Of a stretch of 50,911 nt of DNA, positions 32,444-41,791 are shown in pieces. Made by a program: the position numbers and the translations under genes. The stretch comes from Candidatus Heimdallarchaeota archaeon (GTDB lineage Archaea; Asgardarchaeota; Heimdallarchaeia; Heimdallarchaeales; Heimdallarchaeaceae), in contig JAGLTB010000076.1 of NCBI GenBank assembly GCA_023270155.1, forward strand, positions 1-50,911, in the 5' to 3' direction. The notes below the pieces were generated by a model. That model did no database searches, had not been told where the DNA came from, and was given only the letters and a program-made list of their open reading frames with translations. Within the stretch, counting starts at the first letter, position 1; each line of letters opens with the position of its first letter.

Positions 32444-33181
32444 ATGGCTAATATTCACAATAGCTTACCACAGAAAGAGAAAGCTAAAGCCCTTGCAGCA
32501 AAAAAAGCTTTAGAGGACTTTGTTTTCGATGATTTCGTCGTTGGAATAGGAACAGGAAGCACTATCAAGTATTTTATTAAAGCTCTATCAGAACTTGTAG
32601 CGCAGGACGAACTTGAAATAATCACTGTTCCATCTTCTTTTGAAACACATTTAGAATTAGCTAGATCAGGACTATCTGTTTCCACTCTGGTTGAATTTCC
32701 AGAATTAGACACTTATGTGGATTCAGCAGATATAGTGACTGAGGATTATGTTCTTATAAAAGGAGGGGGGGGAGCTCTGACAATGGAAAAGATAATGGCT
32801 AAAGCAGCTAAAGAGTTCATTATAATTATTGATGATTCAAAATACCCTCAAGATCTTCTTAGTCACCATGTTCCTATTGAAATCCTTCCTCTTGCAGTTA
32901 ATACAGTTGTTGAGCCTATATACAACCTAGGTGGTGAGTTTAAACTTCGCTATGTAAAAGGAAAGATAGGACCGGTTACTTCTGATAATGGAAATGTTTT
33001 GGGAGATATCAATTTTAATCAGTACTATAATCCAAAAGAGATTGAGATGGCTCTCAACAACATCCCTGGCGTTATAGAAAATGGTATTTTTACTCTGGAT
33101 ATTCATCGTTTGATTATAGGCAAACCAGATTCAGTAGAAGTTATAGATCGACCCTCTTCACAATCTATAAAAGAGCAGTAA
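32444..33181 (+). CDS. rpiA: Ribose-5-phosphate isomerase A
   Basis: Interconverts ribose 5-phosphate and ribulose 5-phosphate. The 245-residue product has VGIGTGSTIKYFI (phosphate loop), VPSSFETHLELA, VDSADIVTED (the family DGADE, with both Asp kept and Gly changed to Ser) and LIKGGGGALTMEKI, containing the catalytic Lys and Glu. Its 3' end overlaps the convergent PIN-ATPase gene by 17 nt. Confidence 0.93.
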   Translation: MANIHNSLPQKEKAKALAAKKALEDFVFDDFVVGIGTGSTIKYFIKALSELVAQDELEIITVPSSFETHLELARSGLSVSTLVEFPELDTYVDSADIVTEDYVLIKGGGGALTMEKIMAKAAKEFIIIIDDSKYPQDLLSHHVPIEILPLAVNTVVEPIYNLGGEFKLRYVKGKIGPVTSDNGNVLGDINFNQYYNPKEIEMALNNIPGVIENGIFTLDIHRLIIGKPDSVEVIDRPSSQSIKEQ

Positions 33182-34973
33182 TGGTAGCTCCTTTTGAATA
33201 AGCCTCCATTAATTCTCTACCAATTTGACTGTTTTTAGCTATACTGACTTCCCCAGATTTTCCTATAGTTAATTGAACTATAACCTTCCCATTAATCGCA
33301 ACGGATGCATCTTTACCTATGAAAACATTTGGAAACGAAAGGCTTACTTTATTCTTAACAGGATACGCATCTATAACAAATTCTGCAGTTTCTTTTTCAT
33401 CATAGGTTTTTACATCAATTGATAATCCAAGTTTTTGTTCTATTTCATCAATTCGTTTTCCTTCTTTCCCAATTACCCTAGGCTTATCTTTTTTTGTTAC
33501 ATAGAGTATTAGTGAATTGGGAGGATCAAATTCATAATCATAATCATAAATCGAGTATTTCTGTAATACCTTTTGAATTGTTGTTGGGGAAATTTCTGTT
33601 CTGACTCTTCCAACCTTAGCCTTGTCTGCTTTTGATAATGGAGCAACAACTATTTGTTCTCCAAAAGTGTATATCTCATATTCCAATGAATTTGTATGGA
33701 AATCCTTCACTAATACTACGGGACGAGTTAAGTCTCGTTCTTTCATACCTGAAGGCAATTTAATTGTTAATTCAAGTGTATAAACTTCTGCTATGTCACC
33801 CTTATTTATGAAGATTATTGTGTCAACTATTGAAGGTATGACCCCCAAATCAACCCTTCGCAGAAAACGTTGCATACCGTCGATTGCTTGGGTCGCATGA
33901 ACCACACCTATTAGACCTATCCCTGCTAATCTTAAATCTGAATAGGTCTCAAAATCTTTTGTTTTTCTTAGCTCATCATAGATAACATAATCGGGTCTCA
34001 TCAATAATACTAAATCAGCTGAAGCTGAAATATCACCTTCAAAACCTGACATTTGAGTAATCCTGTTATCTACTTGCAGATCTCTTGGATTTTCAAATGT
34101 TTTAACAATCCTACCTTTATCCGCGTAAAATTCAGCAATTGCTGTAGCAAAAGTACTCTTTCCTGCTCCAGGTGGTCCAGCTATTATGATCCCATCAGCT
34201 TGTTTTTCTATTTTTTCAAGTAACTTGGAATCAAGACTATAATCCTTTAAAGAGAGTTTAAGAATTGGTTTTACTGCAGTTATATCCATAGCATCACTGA
34301 AGGGAGGTCTGAGGATAACTATTCTAGAATTTTTCAGCTGGACAACAGTTGTTCCATGTTTATCTGATTCAATGAAACTATCCTTTTCTCTACTAGCTCT
34401 CTCTACAATATCTTTTGCAAGATCTTCAAGAAACTCCCGGGAAAGAACACCTTCGTCCGATAACGCTACTAATTCAAAGTTTCCAGGAACTCCTTTTTTT
34501 GCTAAAGGAGGATTGTCTTCTCTTAGATGGATTGACATAGTGTTTTCGTCAAAGTAGTCCTCAATTTTCTTTCCTATGCTCTTCGGAGATTCCTTAATAT
34601 AAACTACTGCTAGTCCTTCAGCTTTTCCTATTTCTGCCATTACTCTATCAGAAGTAATAAGAATTGCTTGGTATTCTTCAGCAAGTTCTCTTATTTTAGC
34701 ATCCAACTCTCCAGCGGGTGCACCTCTAATCTGGTAAGTATTAGGTCTATACCCATCAATTATGATACCAATGCCTTTTTGCGCACAAAAATCTCTCATC
34801 CTTTGGAGTTCCTCAAGAGCAACCATTCCAGTCACTTTGGCTTGGTTTGCCATGTTTTCAATTTCTGCTAAAACTACACGTGAAAGAATAATCTCATCTG
34901 TATCTTTCTGTTCTTTAATGTATTTTAAAAACTGACCATTTATTATAGTAGAGGTGTCAGGAACATATTTCAT
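33165..34973 (-). CDS. PIN domain - PilT-like ATPase - KH protein (PINA type)
   Basis: 602 residues: PIN nuclease domain (1-130; acidic D6, E37, D91, D109), linker, PilT/VirB11-like ATPase with Walker A GPPGAGKST (266-274) and VIYDELRKT, and a C-terminal KH domain (about 470-540; VIGKEGKRIDEIEQKLG). The Sulfolobus homologue, PINA, is reported to act on Holliday junctions and to interact with Hjc. The ATG overlaps the endA stop (ATGA), so the pair is translated together. Confidence 0.88.
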   Translation of the reverse strand: MKYVPDTSTIINGQFLKYIKEQKDTDEIILSRVVLAEIENMANQAKVTGMVALEELQRMRDFCAQKGIGIIIDGYRPNTYQIRGAPAGELDAKIRELAEEYQAILITSDRVMAEIGKAEGLAVVYIKESPKSIGKKIEDYFDENTMSIHLREDNPPLAKKGVPGNFELVALSDEGVLSREFLEDLAKDIVERASREKDSFIESDKHGTTVVQLKNSRIVILRPPFSDAMDITAVKPILKLSLKDYSLDSKLLEKIEKQADGIIIAGPPGAGKSTFATAIAEFYADKGRIVKTFENPRDLQVDNRITQMSGFEGDISASADLVLLMRPDYVIYDELRKTKDFETYSDLRLAGIGLIGVVHATQAIDGMQRFLRRVDLGVIPSIVDTIIFINKGDIAEVYTLELTIKLPSGMKERDLTRPVVLVKDFHTNSLEYEIYTFGEQIVVAPLSKADKAKVGRVRTEISPTTIQKVLQKYSIYDYDYEFDPPNSLILYVTKKDKPRVIGKEGKRIDEIEQKLGLSIDVKTYDEKETAEFVIDAYPVKNKVSLSFPNVFIGKDASVAINGKVIVQLTIGKSGEVSIAKNSQIGRELMEAYSKGATITALL

Positions 34974-35527
34974 TTGATTTCTTCACCTATGTTTTTATTT
35001 ACTTCCTCAAATTCTAGCTCACTAACACTATAATAAGACACATCACCCAAACTATCAATCACTGCAAAGATTAATTGCTTGTTTATTTTCCTTGCTTCTG
35101 AAACTATTTGATCAATGTCGTCTATATTAAAGAGTATTCCCTCAATCATTGGTACTACAAGAGCTAAATGTTTTGCTTTATTTGGTGTAGCACCTCTCTC
35201 ATAAAGTTCGAAATATTTGCCATTAATAGAATGTTTTTTCACTACATATCCTCTACCTCTAAGATCTTTGTAAAGAAGGTAATGGATAAGAAAATTCTGG
35301 ATATTTTCTGAAAAAAATGCAACTACTTTTGAAACCGGAAGTTCTTTATTATCAGTTTCAACAACTTCAATTTTCTTTCGTTCTAATAATAAGACAGTCT
35401 CAAATGGATCAAGTTTCAAATAATTCGATTTTGTGAACTTCCCAAACCAGCCTTGACTGTAGATAGAATTGCCACTTTTATCGGTTATTAGGGAATAATC
35501 TTTGTGTAGTTGTGCAATAGGTATCAT
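34970..35527 (-). CDS. endA: tRNA splicing endonuclease EndA
   Basis: Cuts bulge-helix-bulge motifs to remove tRNA introns. The 185-residue single-domain size fits the homotetramer or heterotetramer catalytic type. The C-terminal catalytic part has YLLYKDLRGRGYVVKKH, YFELYERGATPNKAKHLALVV and ARKINKQLIFAVID, with Tyr109, His120 and Lys147 or Lys150 as the likely triad, so it is predicted active. Three intron-bearing tRNAs in the window are its natural substrates. Overlaps the PIN-ATPase by 4 nt. Confidence 0.92.
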   Translation of the reverse strand: MIPIAQLHKDYSLITDKSGNSIYSQGWFGKFTKSNYLKLDPFETVLLLERKKIEVVETDNKELPVSKVVAFFSENIQNFLIHYLLYKDLRGRGYVVKKHSINGKYFELYERGATPNKAKHLALVVPMIEGILFNIDDIDQIVSEARKINKQLIFAVIDSLGDVSYYSVSELEFEEVNKNIGEEIK

Positions 35528-35594
35528 TTCTATTCTAATTTATTGAAAAGGTGGATAATATTAAAAATTGGTGTTAAAAGATTCTTTAGATTAA

Positions 35595-36428
35595 ATGAAA
35601 TTCAAAGAAAAATTGCAAAAATCACTAAAGGATAAAATTAATCCTCAATTATTGGATAAATTACCTTCAAGTTACGCTGTTATAGGTGACATTGCAATTT
35701 TTCATCGAATTGATGAACAATTATTGGAACACAAGAGGATAATTGGAGAAATTTTAATTGAAATTGATCCTAGAGTTAAAACAGTAATTGAGCAAATAGA
35801 AACGAGAACTGAATTCAGAAGACCACAAATACGCCACATAGCAGGAGAGAAAAAAACAACGACTGTTCACAAAGAGTTCAACACAATGTTCAAAATCGAC
35901 TTAGATGCAATTACTTTTTCACCAGGAAACAAAGGAGAAAGAGGACATCTTATTAAGATAACTGAAGAAAATGAGATAATTTGTGATATGTTTACCTGTG
36001 TTGGAAATCTGTCTCTCCCCATAATTGTTAACAATCCTTCTGTAACAATTTATGGTATTGAAATAAACAAAGAAGCATATGATTTTTTAACGGAGAATAT
36101 TGCCTTAAACAAAGTTGAGAAAAGATATCATTCAATTTTAGGAGATAACAGAGTAGTAACACCGAAGAATGTAGCTACAAGAGTAATAATGGGTTTCTTT
36201 GATATTGACAAAAAACAATTTGAAAATGCGGTAGAAGCTATCAAACAAGAAGGTTGGATTCATTATCATTACACTGCTTCCAGAGGATCTAGATTCCAAA
36301 TAGAAGAAAGTGTTTTAGAGACAAGCAAACTAATGAATTGCAAAATAGAAGAAATTAACACAAGGAGAATCAAAAAATTTTCTCCAAGACTGGAACATAT
36401 GTGTGCAGATATTAAAATCAGAAAGTAA
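35595..36428 (+). CDS. Taw2-like (TYW2/Trm5 family) tRNA modification enzyme
   Basis: Class I SAM-dependent enzyme of wyosine biosynthesis at G37 of tRNA-Phe. The 277-residue product has an N-terminal domain (YAVIGDIAIFHRID), RIRHIAGEKKTTTVHKEF-like segments, FSPGNKGERGHLI, the SAM loop CDMFTCVGNLSLPI and MGFFDIDKK...GWIHYHYTAS. FSxGNxxER and the HYHYTA end favour Taw2 (aminocarboxypropyl transfer) over Trm5 (methyl transfer), which usually has FSPRL and NLP. Divergent from endA. Confidence 0.68.
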   Translation: MKFKEKLQKSLKDKINPQLLDKLPSSYAVIGDIAIFHRIDEQLLEHKRIIGEILIEIDPRVKTVIEQIETRTEFRRPQIRHIAGEKKTTTVHKEFNTMFKIDLDAITFSPGNKGERGHLIKITEENEIICDMFTCVGNLSLPIIVNNPSVTIYGIEINKEAYDFLTENIALNKVEKRYHSILGDNRVVTPKNVATRVIMGFFDIDKKQFENAVEAIKQEGWIHYHYTASRGSRFQIEESVLETSKLMNCKIEEINTRRIKKFSPRLEHMCADIKIRK

Positions 36429-36469
36429 AATGTAGAAAAGATTAAAGCAACAAAAAATAAGTAAAATCA

Positions 36470-36949
36470 ATGCGTAAGGTTTCACCTAATCTTTCTGAAA
36501 AACTTAAACTAAAGACAATAGCTGATTTTCAATTTGGTAAAGGTGCAGGAAATGTGCTCTTTTCAGAAGAAATTACTATCGAAAGATCAAAAGGAACTAA
36601 CAGAATACGTTTTGTTTATCTAGCTGACGAAAGAGTTTGCTCATTCAGAGTAAAGGATGGTTATTTAGTGCCATCCTTGATGGGGGCTAGATTGCTATAT
36701 GAAAATACCTTGGGATTAAAAGTTAAAGTAAATCAAGATGCAGAGCCATTCGTTAGAGAAGGCAAGTCTGTTTATTGCAAACACGTTATTGAGGCGGATG
36801 CTAACATTTCGGTAAGAGAAGAAGTTATTATTGTTAACCAGAAAGAGGAATTTATAGGGATAGGTACTGCTAAAATCGCAGGTTTATTGATGAAAGAAAT
36901 GAAAAGCGGCGTTGCAGTCGACACAAGAAAAGGAGTAGGAATGGGATAA
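36470..36949 (+). CDS. PUA-domain RNA-binding protein (archaeosine TGT-associated type)
   Basis: 159 residues. The N-terminal part (IADFQFGKGAGNVLFSEEITIERSKGTNRIRFVYL) is the linker seen before the PUA domain in archaeosine tRNA-guanine transglycosylase relatives. The rest is a PUA domain (GARLLYENTL...EPFVREGKSVYCKHVIEADANI, then EEFIGIGTAKI). No catalytic domain is present, so it may be a free tRNA- or rRNA-binding subunit. It ends 7 nt from the convergent NAC gene. Confidence 0.75.
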   Translation: MRKVSPNLSEKLKLKTIADFQFGKGAGNVLFSEEITIERSKGTNRIRFVYLADERVCSFRVKDGYLVPSLMGARLLYENTLGLKVKVNQDAEPFVREGKSVYCKHVIEADANISVREEVIIVNQKEEFIGIGTAKIAGLLMKEMKSGVAVDTRKGVGMG

Positions 36950-36956
36950 AATCCTA

Positions 36957-37331
36957 TTATTTAGATTTTAACCTAACGATGGCTCCTGCTAAGTCACCAT
37001 TTTCTTCTTCTATGGCTTTTATTGCTTCTTCTTTCGAAACCCCTGTCTGATTCATAATTAATTCTACATCTGTATCAGAATAAGTCGCTTTTTTGCTTAC
37101 AGAAGCTTCACTTCCCCTTGGACGGTCTATTCCTTCACCTACTATTTGGAAAGTATCGGATTCCATCATCCCAGGGATAAAAGCTTTTACAACTGTGGGA
37201 TTGTAGATGACAGTCTCTTTGTCTGCAAATCGAATCACCACTTCTTCCACACCATCTAACTCTACTTGTCTCATTCTTGCTTGCATTCTTTTTGCTTCAC
37301 GTGGAGATAAAGGTCTTTTTCCACCCATCAT
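36957..37331 (-). CDS. nac: Nascent polypeptide-associated complex alpha (archaeal NAC)
   Basis: Ribosome-bound chaperone for nascent chains, a homodimer in archaea. The product is 124 residues: basic N-terminus (GGKRPLSPREAKRMQARMRQ) for ribosome binding, NAC barrel (VEEVVIRFADKETVIYNPTVVKAFIPG...TFQIVGEG), and a C-terminal UBA domain (DVELIMNQTGVSKEEAIKAIEEENGDLAGAIVRL). I start at ATG 37331; GTG 37340 and ATG 37328 are in frame. A small membrane-protein gene precedes it by 23 nt. Confidence 0.94.
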   Translation of the reverse strand: MMGGKRPLSPREAKRMQARMRQVELDGVEEVVIRFADKETVIYNPTVVKAFIPGMMESDTFQIVGEGIDRPRGSEASVSKKATYSDTDVELIMNQTGVSKEEAIKAIEEENGDLAGAIVRLKSK

Positions 37332-37363
37332 GTTTTTCACATACTTTATTTTTAATCTGTAAA

Positions 37364-37615
37364 CTATTCTTCAATTTCTTCTTGTAGCATTCCTTCCTTT
37401 GGTGCTCTTGTTTTTAAAAATGTCCATCCGATCCATGCAGTAAGGAGCATAAGAATGAAAATTGATACGAATATAACAATCGCAATAGCTAAATAGGCTT
37501 TTAGTAAAAATTCCTCTCCTTTTAATAAAGGAAAAAGAATTGTCCAAACAAACATAAAAGCAATAACACCAAATGAACCAAAGATCATTACAAATCCTAT
37601 AAGTTTATCATTCAT
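37364..37615 (-). CDS. Small two-helix membrane protein
   Basis: 83 residues with two hydrophobic helices (about 5-31 and 38-65, AYLAIAIVIFVSIFILMLL) and a short acidic C-terminus (EGMLQEEIEE). Not recognised. It lies between atpF and nac on the same strand, in a run atpH-atpF-this-nac with short gaps. It may be a membrane factor for ATPase or membrane-protein biogenesis; this rests on context alone. Confidence 0.65.
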   Translation of the reverse strand: MNDKLIGFVMIFGSFGVIAFMFVWTILFPLLKGEEFLLKAYLAIAIVIFVSIFILMLLTAWIGWTFLKTRAPKEGMLQEEIEE

Positions 37616-37668
37616 TCCAGTGTCCTCTTGTAGAAATAGGTTGTTTTCTTTATTTAGATTTTTGTCTT

Positions 37669-38001
37669 TTATTCAGCTTCCATATCTATTCCTAAGGCCA
37701 TTTTAATGAGAGCTCGAACTCTATCTTCAGCGCTTTCATACTTCGCTTTCTTTCCTGGGACTTCTACTATTACTGGATAAGGATTTACTTGAATTCTGGT
37801 TATGAGAGCTCTATTTGCTTTTGCAACTTCTTCTGTAATAATCACAATTGCAATTTCAGGATCCTCAGAAAGAGAACGTAATATAGGAGCAGCTTTTTTT
37901 GGTTCTTCTGTAAAAACCTGGGAAATACCTGACAACTTAAACCCAAGCGAGGTTTCTTCATCTCCTATACTGACAATCTTATTGCGTTGTACTGAGCTCA
38001 T
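37669..38001 (-). CDS. atpF: A/V-type ATP synthase subunit F
   Basis: Small central-stalk subunit. The 110-residue product has IGDEETSLGFKLSGI, DPEIAIVIITEEVA and NPYPVIVEVPGK, all family features. I start at ATG 38001; GTG 38010 is in frame. It follows the H/G subunit by 18 nt. The usual I, K, E and C subunit genes are not nearby. Confidence 0.9.
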   Translation of the reverse strand: MSSVQRNKIVSIGDEETSLGFKLSGISQVFTEEPKKAAPILRSLSEDPEIAIVIITEEVAKANRALITRIQVNPYPVIVEVPGKKAKYESAEDRVRALIKMALGIDMEAE

Positions 38002-38019
38002 TAGAATCACACATTGAAA

Positions 38020-38328
38020 TTACATAATTGTTGAAACTATAAAATCGGTTGCTTTTTTCTCTATTTGTTTTGCTTTCTCTTTCAATTCGTTTTGTTCTTT
38101 TTCGAACTTATTGAGCATAATAGCATATTCTTTGTCAATTCTTTCCTTAACCCCTGACAAGATTTTATTGGCTTCTTCTTTAACTTTTATTTCTTTGTCT
38201 CGTAGTTTTAAAACAGCTTTTTTCTCAGCTTCCATGATTGCTTCGTTTTTATCAATTTCAGCTTTCTTAATCTTTTCTTCACACTCACGTTCTGTATCTC
38301 TTATTGTTTTAAGGAAATCTACGCTCAT
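38020..38328 (-). CDS. ahaH: A/V-type ATP synthase subunit H (G-like peripheral stalk)
   Basis: 102-residue, almost fully helical and charged protein (DTERECEEKIKKAEIDKNEA... EKKATDFIVSTIM), matching the peripheral-stalk H/G subunit that pairs with subunit E. Position before atpF supports it. Coiled-coil composition alone would be weak evidence. It heads the atpH-atpF unit and is divergent from the phosphohexomutase gene. Confidence 0.8.
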   Translation of the reverse strand: MSVDFLKTIRDTERECEEKIKKAEIDKNEAIMEAEKKAVLKLRDKEIKVKEEANKILSGVKERIDKEYAIMLNKFEKEQNELKEKAKQIEKKATDFIVSTIM

Positions 38329-38489
38329 ATTAATTCTAACTCATATTCCTTTTCTAAATAAACCCATGAAGATGTTTTTAAAAGATTTTGTTACGGCTCC
38401 AATTACTAAATATTCAGAGAGTTAATGTTAATCCATTAGTTCTATTTTATGTAGAAAAAGATTTAATGTTACAATAATTTCTGAATCTA

Positions 38490-39857
38490 ATGATAAGAAA
38501 ATACTTCGGAACCAATGGGATACGGGGAGAAGTAAATGTACTTTTTACACCAACTTTTGTTTCAAAAATAAGCGCAGCTATAGCAGCTTCATTTCAAAAT
38601 AAGGGTACTATGATAATTGGTTCTGATGGTAGAACAAGTAGTCCATTCATAAAACACGGAGTAATTGCTAGCTTTTTAGCAAGCGGATTTGAAGTAATTG
38701 ACGTTGGGATTGTCCCAACTCCTTTAGTACAATTCGCTGTTAATAATCTTAAAGCAAATTTAGGTGTTGTAGTTACAGCAAGCCACAATCCTCCAGAGTT
38801 TAACGGCATCAAAGTTATTGATTCTGATGGTATTGAAATTGATCTGGAGAAACAAAAGCAAGTTGAAAATATTTATGAGAATGAGGAATTTAATTTAGTT
38901 TCTTGGGAAAATAACCAGAAGGTAACAAAAATAGATCTAAAAACCGAATATATTGAGCAAATTTGTAGTTTTGTGGATAGAGATAGTATAGAAAAGAAAA
39001 AACTTTGTGCAGTGATTGATGCAGGAAATGCTGTAGGTGGAGTAGTTACACCATTATTATTAAGAAAATTAGGAATAAAAACAATAACAATCAATGGGCA
39101 ATTGGATGGTAGATTTCCAGGTAGAGGGGTTGAACCTTCACCAGAAAATCTGAAAACCATGTCAAATTCAACTGTAATATCTAAAGCTAATTTCTCTGTT
39201 GCTCATGATGGCGATGCAGATAGAGCTATTTTCGGTGATGAAACAGGTAAAATTTTCTACGGTGACATATCAATAGCTTTGTTTCAAAAATTTCTTTTGA
39301 AGAACGACAAAAACAAGAAATTTGTAACTCCAATCAGCTCTTCTCTTATTGTTTCAGATATTGCTGAAGAAATTGGTGGAGAAGTAATATGGACACCAAT
39401 AGGCTGCATATTTGTTAGTAGAAAAATGATACAGGAAAAGAGTTTACTCGGGGGAGAAGAAAATGGAGGTCTTTTTTATGCACCTCATCAAAGTGTAAGA
39501 GATGGACCAATGGCTGCTGCTCTTATGGCGGAAATAATCGCACATTCAGACACCAGTCTTAGCAAATTAGCAAATGGATTACCTAAATACTACCAGAAAA
39601 AAGATAAAATCAATTGTCCAAATTCAATTAAGAAAAAAGTAATGGAGTGTATTATTGATAATATACAAGAAAAAGTTGAAATTTTGACTATTGATGGTAT
39701 AAAATTAATCTATCCTGATAGTTGGATATTAATTCGTCCTTCAGGTACTGAACCTATTTTTAGAATCTTCGTGGAAGCGAAATCTGTTGAAAGAACAAAT
39801 ACAATGATGGAAGAAGGATTAAAGATAGTTAACGTAGCAATTAAATGTGTACAGTGA
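38490..39857 (+). CDS. Phosphohexomutase (GlmM/phosphomannomutase family)
   Basis: Alpha-D-phosphohexomutase moving phosphate between C1 and C6 of a sugar. The 455-residue product has FGTNGIRGEVN, the phosphoserine loop TASHNPPEFNG, metal loop DGDADRA, sugar loop GEENGG and phosphate loop RPSGTEPIFRIF; all four active-site segments are intact. In archaea such enzymes act on glucosamine-, glucose- or mannose-phosphate. The substrate cannot be fixed; GEENGG occurs in the GlmM/PGM-type subgroup. Confidence 0.9.
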   Translation: MIRKYFGTNGIRGEVNVLFTPTFVSKISAAIAASFQNKGTMIIGSDGRTSSPFIKHGVIASFLASGFEVIDVGIVPTPLVQFAVNNLKANLGVVVTASHNPPEFNGIKVIDSDGIEIDLEKQKQVENIYENEEFNLVSWENNQKVTKIDLKTEYIEQICSFVDRDSIEKKKLCAVIDAGNAVGGVVTPLLLRKLGIKTITINGQLDGRFPGRGVEPSPENLKTMSNSTVISKANFSVAHDGDADRAIFGDETGKIFYGDISIALFQKFLLKNDKNKKFVTPISSSLIVSDIAEEIGGEVIWTPIGCIFVSRKMIQEKSLLGGEENGGLFYAPHQSVRDGPMAAALMAEIIAHSDTSLSKLANGLPKYYQKKDKINCPNSIKKKVMECIIDNIQEKVEILTIDGIKLIYPDSWILIRPSGTEPIFRIFVEAKSVERTNTMMEEGLKIVNVAIKCVQ

Positions 39858-39992
39858 TGCAAGTTTAGTTGTTCTATCACTATACGAATTTTGGTCTGAT
39901 TATTTGTAAGCATGCCTAACAATCAAGAGTTGATTTAACAAAACTTAAAAAAAGAAAACTAAAAGTTGTGTAGCAGATTGAGTGTATTTAAG

Positions 39993-41780
39993 ATGATAGC
40001 AGCTGATTCAGAGCAAGTAGGTGTAATTGAAAGAATTGCAGGGCCAGTCGTACAAGCATCAAACATGTTAGGTTCAAAGCTTTATGACGTAGCAAGAGTT
40101 GGGAAAGAAAAACTTGTAGGAGAAATAATCAGATTGATTGGTGATGTTGCAACTATTCAAGTATATGAGAACACCGAGGGATTAATGCCGGGAGAGCCTG
40201 TATTTCTAACTCATGCACCCTTGTCAGTAGAACTAGGACCTGGTTTAATGCGCCAGATTTTTGATGGTATTCAAAGACCTCTACCTGTAATTATGCAGGA
40301 GTCTGGAGATTTCATTACTAGAGGAATTGAAATTCCTGGGTTAGATCATAAAAAATTATGGGATTTTAAACCATCAGTAAAGGAAGGAGATATGGTGGTT
40401 GGTGGTGATATATTAGGTGAGATCCCTGAAACACCTACAGTTGATTTTAAACTGATGGTTCCACCAAATGTAAAAGGTAAAATTGAGTTTATAGCAAAAC
40501 GTGGTGATTACACAATAGATGAGACAGCAGCGACCTTAATTACCCCAGTAGGATCAAAGGTTGATTTGAAATTCTACCATGAATGGCCTGTACGCCAACC
40601 TAGACCGATTCAAAGTAGATTACCATCTACTGTTCCTTTAATAACTGGTCAAAGAATTTTTGATACTATCGCTCCAATAGCAAAAGGAGGAACAGGTGCA
40701 ATTCCAGGAGGATTTGGTACTGGAAAAACAGTATCTCAACATCAACTTGCAAAATGGTCAGACGCAAAAATTGTAGTTTATGTCGGTTGCGGTGAAAGAG
40801 GGAACGAGATGACTGATGTGCTCCGTGAATTTCCAAAACTTGTTGATCCCTACACAGGAGGACCTCTTATGGATCGTACAGTATTAATTGCTAATACTTC
40901 AAATATGCCTGTAGCTGCACGTGAAGCTAGTGTTTATACAGGGATTACCTTAGCTGAATTCTTTAGAGATATGGGGTATGATGTCGCCATGATGGCTGAC
41001 AGTACATCAAGATGGGCAGAAGCAATGCGTGAAATCTCAGGTCGTCTTGAGGAAATGCCTGGTGAAGAATCATTCCCAGCTTACTTATCCTCAAGAGTAG
41101 CTCAATATTATGAAAGAGCAGGAAGAGTACTTACCATTGGATCGCAACCAAGAGAAGCAAGTATTAGTGTTGTAGGAGCTGTTAGCCCACCTGGTGGAGA
41201 TTTTAGTGAACCAGTAACACAGAATACATTAAGAATTGTCAAAGTTTTTTGGGCATTATCTAAAGAATTAGCAAGTAGAAGACATTTTCCTGCGATAGAT
41301 TACCTCTTGAGTTATACATTATACTGGTCAGCGCTCGAGAAATATTATGCTGAAAATGTTAGCCCAGAATTTCCACAATTAAGAGCTGAAGCCTTAGCAC
41401 TTTTGCAGAAGGACAAAGAATTACAAGATATAGTTGCGCTTGTTGGACCAGACGCTTTACCTCCAAGTGAGAAAATAGTTTTAGAAACAGCAAGGATGAT
41501 AAAAGAAGATTTCCTACAACAAAATGCATTTCATGAAACAGATAGTTTCTGTAGTTTGGAAAAACAGTATTTGATGCTTAAAACAATACTTCGTTTCAAT
41601 GAAAAAGCAAATGAACTCTATAGAAGGGGAGAAAGTGTTGTGGATATCTTCGAACATGATATTGTCACTAGAGTTGCAAGAATGAAGTATATAGAACGAA
41701 GTGACGTAGAAAAAAGTTTGAATGAGCTCATGAAGGAGATTGATGGAATGACAATTGTAAGAATGGAGGATGCTCAATAG
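39993..41780 (+). CDS. atpA: A/V-type ATP synthase catalytic subunit A
   Basis: Catalytic subunit of the A1 head. The 595-residue product has the N-terminal barrel ([16 protein letters not shown]), the subunit-A-specific non-homologous region (about 115-190), Walker [14 protein letters not shown], the CGERGNEMT motif, [26 protein letters not shown] and the C-terminal helical domain. All catalytic residues are present. I start at ATG 39993; a TTG at 39966 is in frame. Directly followed by atpB. Confidence 0.97.
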   Translation: MIAADSEQVGVIERIAGPVVQASNMLGSKLYDVARVGKEKLVGEIIRLIGDVATIQVYENTEGLMPGEPVFLTHAPLSVELGPGLMRQIFDGIQRPLPVIMQESGDFITRGIEIPGLDHKKLWDFKPSVKEGDMVVGGDILGEIPETPTVDFKLMVPPNVKGKIEFIAKRGDYTIDETAATLITPVGSKVDLKFYHEWPVRQPRPIQSRLPSTVPLITGQRIFDTIAPIAKGGTGAIPGGFGTGKTVSQHQLAKWSDAKIVVYVGCGERGNEMTDVLREFPKLVDPYTGGPLMDRTVLIANTSNMPVAAREASVYTGITLAEFFRDMGYDVAMMADSTSRWAEAMREISGRLEEMPGEESFPAYLSSRVAQYYERAGRVLTIGSQPREASISVVGAVSPPGGDFSEPVTQNTLRIVKVFWALSKELASRRHFPAIDYLLSYTLYWSALEKYYAENVSPEFPQLRAEALALLQKDKELQDIVALVGPDALPPSEKIVLETARMIKEDFLQQNAFHETDSFCSLEKQYLMLKTILRFNEKANELYRRGESVVDIFEHDIVTRVARMKYIERSDVEKSLNELMKEIDGMTIVRMEDAQ

Positions 41781-41791
41781 GGGTGTTTATG

